Source: Bifidobacteriaceae bacterium (GTDB lineage Bacteria; Actinomycetota; Actinomycetes; Actinomycetales; WQXJ01). From it: 9,982 bases of DNA. The position numbers and the translations under genes were made by a program. This document shows positions 6,002 to 9,982 of the stretch, piece by piece. The stretch is taken from NCBI GenBank assembly GCA_031261885.1, contig JAISIU010000150.1, positions 1-9,982 of the forward strand, read 5' to 3'. How positions within the stretch are numbered: position 1 is the stretch's first letter; each line of letters starts with the position of its first letter. The notes beneath the pieces are model-generated. The model saw only the letters and a list, made by a program, of their open reading frames with translations, had not been told where the DNA came from and did not search any database.

Positions 6002-8854
6002 TCAGGCGGCTTTGAGGCGGCGGCCTCGTAGCTTCAGTTCTGGGGCCTCGGCCTCAGTCATCGCGGCGTAGTTCCGGAACAGCAGCGTGAGGCGTTCGGC
6101 GTTGTCGGCGCACGTGTGCTTCGCGCCGAGGGCGCGGTCCATCACGGCGTCGAGCCTGCCGTGGGCCTTCAACAGGGCGGGGTCCATGGCCAGCGGGTTG
6201 TAATGGTCCGCGAGCGACCGCTCCGGATGCAGGGCCCGCGCGTCGAGCACGCCCTGGCCCGCCTCGATCAGCTTGGCCCTCGTCGCCTCGTCCAGCTTGG
6301 GCAACGGGAACGTGTTCCACGTCAACGTGTTACTAAACCGCAAGTCTGATTTGATCCTTCCACCGACGGCACGCTGCCACGTGATGAAAGCCGATGATGA
6401 AATAGCAGCGAATGCCAAGCCATCCGGATCTGGAGTTTGGAAATTCGCGTCACCGCAAATCACGTCAGCATCATAACGTGCGGCAGTAAAGTAACGCCTT
6501 CCCGCACTAACATGCCGCGGAATGCAGACATACGGCACGTCCGGTTGACGTATTTCTGAAAACAGGTAAGGTGTTGCGGCATCAGCGATAGTACGAGCTT
6601 TTGTGCTTCCAAGTCGAAATGTTCTGACGGCCTCAACGCGACTCTTCATAACGGCTGACTGCTCAAGGTCACTCGGTTTCAGGCTGGTAAGCCACAAGCA
6701 CCAACGGGGGATCCCATGTATTAGCTCACGAGCACCGACGAATGGCCGTAAATAGGCACAAGCAATACGGTCGGCACTCGCCAAAGCAACCTCAGATGAA
6801 TCAAGCGTCAAATTCCCACCGTCAGCAGGTTTACTGCCATAGCCAACTGTCGGAAGGTCAGGCGCTAACGGCCCGAGTCCACCGCGCCGCTCGGTGACGA
6901 AGACATCTGGCCCGTCAATCAGATAGGCATTAATCCTGCGCTCGGCGGCCCGGCGAACCGGCTGGGACCTGGGGGTCGGGTAGTCGTAGATCCACGCAAG
7001 TGACTTCCGGCGCTTGTCGAAGCCGACGATGACACAGTGCACGGCCGCCGCGTTGGAAGCTTCAGAGGTCCACGGAAACGTGCGATGGGCAAATTTAATT
7101 CGCCACCCGGCGTCGAAAACCGGACCAAAGAGGGCCGGGACTGGCTCACCCTGCGTGATCGAGTTAGTCGAGACGAACGCGAACTCACCGTCATGGTTCG
7201 GCCGCTTGAACAGCTCAATCGTTTTGGCATACCAGGCAGTTACGTAATCAAGGTGGCCGATGTCCTTACGGCCCCAAACCGACTGCAAATCTTCGCGTTG
7301 CTGTGTCGTTTTCAGCGAGACTCCCACGAACGGCGGGTTTCCGAAGACGTAAAGCTGCGTTCCGGCATCGGACGCCCCCCCCCAGACGCTTTCCCAATCC
7401 ATCCTCAGGGCGTTGCCCTGGCGGATCGTATCCGTCTTCGTGAGCGGCAGGGTCTCCGGCGCCTTGCCGAGGGCCCACTCCATCGCCTGGTTGGCCTGGT
7501 GGTCCGCCAGGTGCAGCGCCGTACGCGCGATCACGGCCGGGAACTCGTCGATCTCGATACCCCGGAAATGGTCCAACCGGACCGGCAAGTCGTTCTCGTT
7601 GAACGTCAGGACCAGCTGGCCTTCGATCCCCCTACCAGCCTCTCTCCGCCGCGGCTGCAGCTCCTGCAGCTTCAGCAAGATTTTCAGGTCCAGGGCCCGC
7701 AACTCCCGGTAGGCGACCACGAGGAAGTTGCCGCAACCGCAGGCTGGGTCCAGGAACCTCATCTTCCCCATGTCACGCCTGAGGCGCCGCAGCGCCGCGA
7801 CGTCGGAGCCGGCCTCGTCGAACCGGGCCCTGAGCTCGTCGAGGAACAGCGGCTCGATCACCTTGAGGATGTTCGTCTCCGTCGTGTAATGCTCACCGAG
7901 CTGGCGGCGCGCCTTCTTGTCCTTGACCGATTGGAACATCGACCCAAACACCGCCGGGCTGATGGCCGACCAATTGAACGCGCACGCATCCAACAGGCGT
8001 TCACGCATCGCCTCGTTGAACGCCGGGATCGGCAACACCTCGGAGAACAGGCCGCCGTCGACGTACGGGAACTTCGCGATCAATTCGTCGAGGTTGACCT
8101 GCCGCCGCTCCGGTGGCCGGTCCATCGCCTGGAACAGCAGGCTGAGCTGCGGACCCAGATCCGACCCGTCCTCAGACGTTCTGGTCTCCAGGAACTCCCA
8201 AAACAGGTCCTTGTCCCACACCCCGGCGTCGTCCGCGTACAAGCAGAACAGGACACGCACCAAGAAGACGGACGCCTCGTGACCACCGTAACGGGAGGCG
8301 TCCAGCTCCTCGAACAGGCCGCCCATCAACTTCGCAGCCTTGACCGACGCCGCCTCCTGCTCCGCCGAGCCGAACCGACGCTCCCCGTACCCGGCCAGGA
8401 AGGCCAGCCGATCCGCCTGCTCCGGCAAATCCTCCAAGGAGAACTCGACCGTCACGCCGTCCTTGCCGGGGAAGATCAGGTCCGGCACGTGCGTCAGGCG
8501 GAAGCGCTTGAAATCGCTGGTCAGCACCCACGGTGGGATCTCCTCGCCCACGAGCGACGGCAAGTAGTCAAGGGCCTGCTCCTCCGCCTTCGCCAGGTCC
8601 TTGTTGGCGCTCTTCATCTCGATCAGCAACTCATGCGGCACCAACGCGTCAATGTAGCCCCGCTTATCCGTCGACGCCCGCTGAACGCGCTTCTCGTAGA
8701 CCGCCGCCATCGTCTCGGTGATCCCGTAGACCTCCAGCAGGTCCCGCACGAATGACTGCGCCTCGCCACGCTCGTAGCCCTCGGCATCTGACCACTTCCG
8801 CGCGAACTCCGCCGCACGCACGCGGATCTGGTTCATCGACAACGCCTTGGCCAC
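6002..8854 (-). CDS. MmeI-like type IIL restriction-modification enzyme (nuclease, methyltransferase and specificity in one chain)
   Basis: This 950-residue protein has the layout of the MmeI family (MmeI itself is 919 aa), which joins DNA cleavage, N6-adenine methylation and site recognition in one polypeptide and needs no partner subunit. The N-terminus ALSMNQIRVRAAEFARKW is typical of the family. The nuclease motif D69-X9-E79-M-K81 has exactly the D-X9-E-X-K spacing of MmeI. A helical linker precedes the methyltransferase domain, with SAM motif LDPACGCGNF (about 368-377) and catalytic NPPF (506-509). The target-recognition domain covers about 620-850, including NTLTWNTFPLP near its end, and a C-terminal helical part follows. 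All catalytic motifs are intact. The GTG at 8854 has TAGGCT 6 nt upstream; an ATG at codon 7 is a possible alternative start. Family members usually cut about 20 nt to one side of the site. The recognition sequence cannot be read from the protein. Base composition falls across the recognition domain. Confidence 0.92.
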   Translation of the reverse strand: MAKALSMNQIRVRAAEFARKWSDAEGYERGEAQSFVRDLLEVYGITETMAAVYEKRVQRASTDKRGYIDALVPHELLIEMKSANKDLAKAEEQALDYLPSLVGEEIPPWVLTSDFKRFRLTHVPDLIFPGKDGVTVEFSLEDLPEQADRLAFLAGYGERRFGSAEQEAASVKAAKLMGGLFEELDASRYGGHEASVFLVRVLFCLYADDAGVWDKDLFWEFLETRTSEDGSDLGPQLSLLFQAMDRPPERRQVNLDELIAKFPYVDGGLFSEVLPIPAFNEAMRERLLDACAFNWSAISPAVFGSMFQSVKDKKARRQLGEHYTTETNILKVIEPLFLDELRARFDEAGSDVAALRRLRRDMGKMRFLDPACGCGNFLVVAYRELRALDLKILLKLQELQPRRREAGRGIEGQLVLTFNENDLPVRLDHFRGIEIDEFPAVIARTALHLADHQANQAMEWALGKAPETLPLTKTDTIRQGNALRMDWESVWGGASDAGTQLYVFGNPPFVGVSLKTTQQREDLQSVWGRKDIGHLDYVTAWYAKTIELFKRPNHDGEFAFVSTNSITQGEPVPALFGPVFDAGWRIKFAHRTFPWTSEASNAAAVHCVIVGFDKRRKSLAWIYDYPTPRSQPVRRAAERRINAYLIDGPDVFVTERRGGLGPLAPDLPTVGYGSKPADGGNLTLDSSEVALASADRIACAYLRPFVGARELIHGIPRWCLWLTSLKPSDLEQSAVMKSRVEAVRTFRLGSTKARTIADAATPYLFSEIRQPDVPYVCIPRHVSAGRRYFTAARYDADVICGDANFQTPDPDGLAFAAISSSAFITWQRAVGGRIKSDLRFSNTLTWNTFPLPKLDEATRAKLIEAGQGVLDARALHPERSLADHYNPLAMDPALLKAHGRLDAVMDRALGAKHTCADNAERLTLLFRNYAAMTEAEAPELKLRGRRLKAA
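6305..7320. other. Low-GC block covering the target-recognition part of the MmeI-like gene
   Basis: Counts on 60-base lines give about 48-58% GC through this stretch, against about 62-73% on lines sampled in the flanking parts of the same gene. The block corresponds to residues of roughly 512-850: it starts just after the NPPFVG motif and ends around the conserved SDLRFSNTLTWNTFPLP segment. Both edges coincide with conserved family sequence, as expected if the specificity module was exchanged by recombination. Confidence 0.65.
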
Positions 8855-8860
8855 CCCGCC

Positions 8861-8866
8861 AGCCTA
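8861..8866 (-). promoter_or_regulatory. Putative -10 box of the MmeI-like gene (leaderless)
   Basis: TAGGCT on the minus strand is followed by 6 nt and the GTG at 8854, the same hexamer and spacing as at the ATPase gene. It includes the TAG that closes the toxin-like remnant upstream. No clear -35 is visible, so the gene may also be read from the HTH gene promoter. Confidence 0.4.
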
Positions 8867-8964
8867 ACCAAGCCCGATCGCCCCCGCGCCAGCAACGATC
8901 AGGTAGTCAAGATGCGAAGCGTGTCCTCGGCACGGATAGTGTCTCGTGGCGCGGTGATCGTCAG
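8864..8964 (-). pseudogene. Probable remnant of a nucleotidyltransferase (AbiEii-like) toxin gene
   Basis: Directly after the HTH gene, overlapping its stop codon in CTGA, one frame reads TITAPRDTIRAEDTLRILTT and then hits TGA (8899-8901). A second frame continues HLDYLIVAGAGAIGLG and ends at TAG (8864-8866). Joined across a frameshift near 8908, this resembles the start of nucleotidyltransferase-fold toxins, which begin with a short helix ending in LR.L and then [VL]DY[LV][IV]VGGxGA. From general knowledge, such toxins often follow HTH proteins like the one at 8961-9638. The rest of the toxin, including the catalytic aspartates, is absent, so it would be non-functional. The match is short and could be chance. 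Confidence 0.35.
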
Positions 8965-9638
8965 CGCCACTGAGTCAAGAGTCCTTTCAGCTGACGGAGA
9001 CCGGCCGAGCGTTCACGCGGATCTAGCGAGTTCGCCAGGTCGACGCCGACAACACCCGCCGGCATCACGCCGTTGGCCGCCGCCAGGGCTTCCTGGCAAT
9101 CGGCGACGTGGACCACCAGGTTCCCCACAGGGTCAGGCACGAGATGGCCACGGCTGACCACCGCCGGCAGGTCAGACGTGCCGCAATAGCCTTCCACCCG
9201 GTTCACGCTGGACACCATGAGGTGAGCATCAGCCGTCAACGCGCTCACGCCAGATGGAACCAGCATCGCTTGGACATCGGACAGGAAGGAGTCGCCAGCT
9301 CGGAACACATGACGCGTCGCCTTGCGGCGGCAAGCGGCTACCAGTCCTTCTGCACTGATGCTGGTGAGGCGCACCGCGATGCGCTTGCTCTGCCTCGAGT
9401 CCGTCCACGGCGCTGGCATGCCAGAAACGAGAAAAAGCGCCGCCCATGCGGTCCAGGCATTCCACGGCCTTCCCCGCCTCACACTGGTGACGCGCCGTTT
9501 CTCCACGCTGGCGGCGTCAACCAACCAGGCGCCACCAGCGGTTCGTACCCCCACCAACGCACCCGTTTCCACCAAGCGCTCAACTTGCCGCCGCGACACT
9601 CCGAGCCGCTCGGCCGCAAGGACCGTCTCCATGTCCAC
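8961..9638 (-). CDS. HTH-domain protein, likely orphan antitoxin-like regulator
   Basis: This 225-residue protein has an N-terminal helix-turn-helix of excisionase/MerR type (ETVLAAERLGVSRRQVERLV, about residues 4-23). A wing-like segment follows (TGALVGVRTAGGAWLVDAASV, 25-45). RGRPWNAWTAW marks the start of a C-terminal domain of about 165 residues that I do not recognise by name. The pattern as a whole, including VSALTADAHLMVSS, EGYCGTSDLPAVV, NLVVHV and GVDLANSLDPRERSAG, recalls an actinobacterial family found upstream of AbiEii-like nucleotidyltransferase toxins; this is from memory and unverified. The GTG at 9638 lies 7 nt after a TAATAT box, with no Shine-Dalgarno sequence; an ATG at codon 3 is an alternative. 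Downstream only a toxin-like remnant remains, so the protein may be an orphan antitoxin or regulator. Confidence 0.72.
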   Translation of the reverse strand: MDMETVLAAERLGVSRRQVERLVETGALVGVRTAGGAWLVDAASVEKRRVTSVRRGRPWNAWTAWAALFLVSGMPAPWTDSRQSKRIAVRLTSISAEGLVAACRRKATRHVFRAGDSFLSDVQAMLVPSGVSALTADAHLMVSSVNRVEGYCGTSDLPAVVSRGHLVPDPVGNLVVHVADCQEALAAANGVMPAGVVGVDLANSLDPRERSAGLRQLKGLLTQWR

Positions 9639-9645
9639 ACGACCA

Positions 9646-9651
9646 ATATTA
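9646..9651 (-). promoter_or_regulatory. Putative -10 box of the HTH gene (leaderless)
   Basis: TAATAT on the minus strand lies 7 nt before the GTG at 9638, placing the transcription start at the start codon. Just upstream are GTCG-N6-CGAC (around 9652-9665) and two copies of AT[A/T]GGTCGT flanking the -10, possible sites for the HTH protein itself. No good -35 was found. Confidence 0.4.
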
Positions 9652-9714
9652 GTCGCCTAGACGACCTATTGTGGTTTCGCTCGTGGCTTCCCCCCGGTAC
9701 GCGGAGAACGCGAC

Positions 9715-9950
9715 GCGGGGCTTGTCGAGCGCCGTGGTCCTTACCGAGGAGCTTGTCGAGCTTGATGGCGGTTAGCGGCCCCTCGGGACAGCCATCAGGC
9801 TCGACAAGCCCTCACCCAACAACCATGAGGCTCGACAAGCCCTTCGCGGTGGGGCCGGGGCTGGGACAGCTCGCATCTCCCGAACTTCGCGGAGCTCCTG
9901 GTCGCATCCGCGCGCGATATATGACCAAAGCCTCCACGAAGTTGCCAAAG
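9715..9950. repeat. Long nested-hairpin repeat, copy C
   Basis: This 236-bp element is a direct-orientation copy of 5767-5997, differing by about a dozen substitutions and one small insertion (around 9852-9860, a G/C-rich stretch). The outer arms are 9718-9730 and 9830-9842. The inner arms are 9751-9769 and 9791-9809 with one mismatch and a 21-nt loop, and the third hairpin is 9883-9903 with 9923-9943 around a 19-nt loop. It sits upstream of the HTH gene. No gene was found between 9652 and the right edge of the window. Confidence 0.85.
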
Positions 9951-9982
9951 CTCGGGGCGACCACAGCGCCGGGTAGCGTAAC

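Noticed and set aside
7037..8755. 572-codon plus-strand open frame
   Set aside because: It is antisense to the MmeI-like gene, whose motifs are all intact; the translation has no recognisable domain.
6002..8854. Type I HsdM or BREX PglX methyltransferase
   Set aside because: No HsdS/HsdR or other BREX genes are nearby, and the N-terminal D-X9-E-X-K nuclease motif and MmeI-type start indicate a single-chain type IIL enzyme.

Overview
The window is high-GC DNA that reads like a chromosome of a high-GC Gram-positive bacterium (Actinomycetota). This rests on strong G/C bias at third codon positions, GTG starts, several apparently leaderless genes, and a succinate dehydrogenase of the menaquinone-linked type with a single di-heme cytochrome b anchor, in the order sdhC-sdhA. 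I cannot place it more precisely from the sequence alone.

Layout. Positions 1-2264 (minus strand) hold the core metabolic part: the first 488 codons of sdhA, running off the left edge, preceded by a complete sdhC. About 94 bp upstream of sdhC is a 16-bp palindrome resembling a Rex or CRP/GlxR operator. Everything to the right is accessory. Positions 2563-3825 (minus) encode an AAA_14/DUF4143 ATPase. The divergent gap 3826-4167 is dense with signals: four tandem 23-bp repeats next to the ATPase start, a small palindromic repeat (copy A), and three equally spaced operators over a clear promoter for the plus-strand hipB-hipA toxin-antitoxin operon (4168-5717). A 231-bp repeat of nested hairpins (copy B, 5767-5997) follows. 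Then come, on the minus strand, a 950-residue MmeI-like single-chain restriction-modification enzyme (6002-8854), a probable remnant of a nucleotidyltransferase toxin gene (8864-8964) and an HTH protein (8961-9638). A second copy of the long repeat (copy C, 9715-9950) closes the window.

How the parts fit. Succinate dehydrogenase is housekeeping respiration. The rest looks like a defence or maintenance island: a persistence-type kinase module, a restriction-modification enzyme and the remains of a second toxin-antitoxin pair, with near-identical direct repeats bracketing the restriction/HTH segment. The four accessory transcription starts (ATPase, hipB, the restriction enzyme, the HTH gene) share a TANNNT box 6-7 nt before the start codon, which suggests leaderless mRNAs. 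sdhC instead has a Shine-Dalgarno sequence. The central third of the restriction enzyme gene, which encodes its target-recognition domain, is clearly lower in GC than both ends, which points to a swapped specificity domain.

The most novel signals are the 23-bp iteron-like array, the conserved nested-hairpin repeat family and the exact 28-bp spacing of the hip operators. No integrase, transposase, CRISPR array, tRNA or rRNA was seen.
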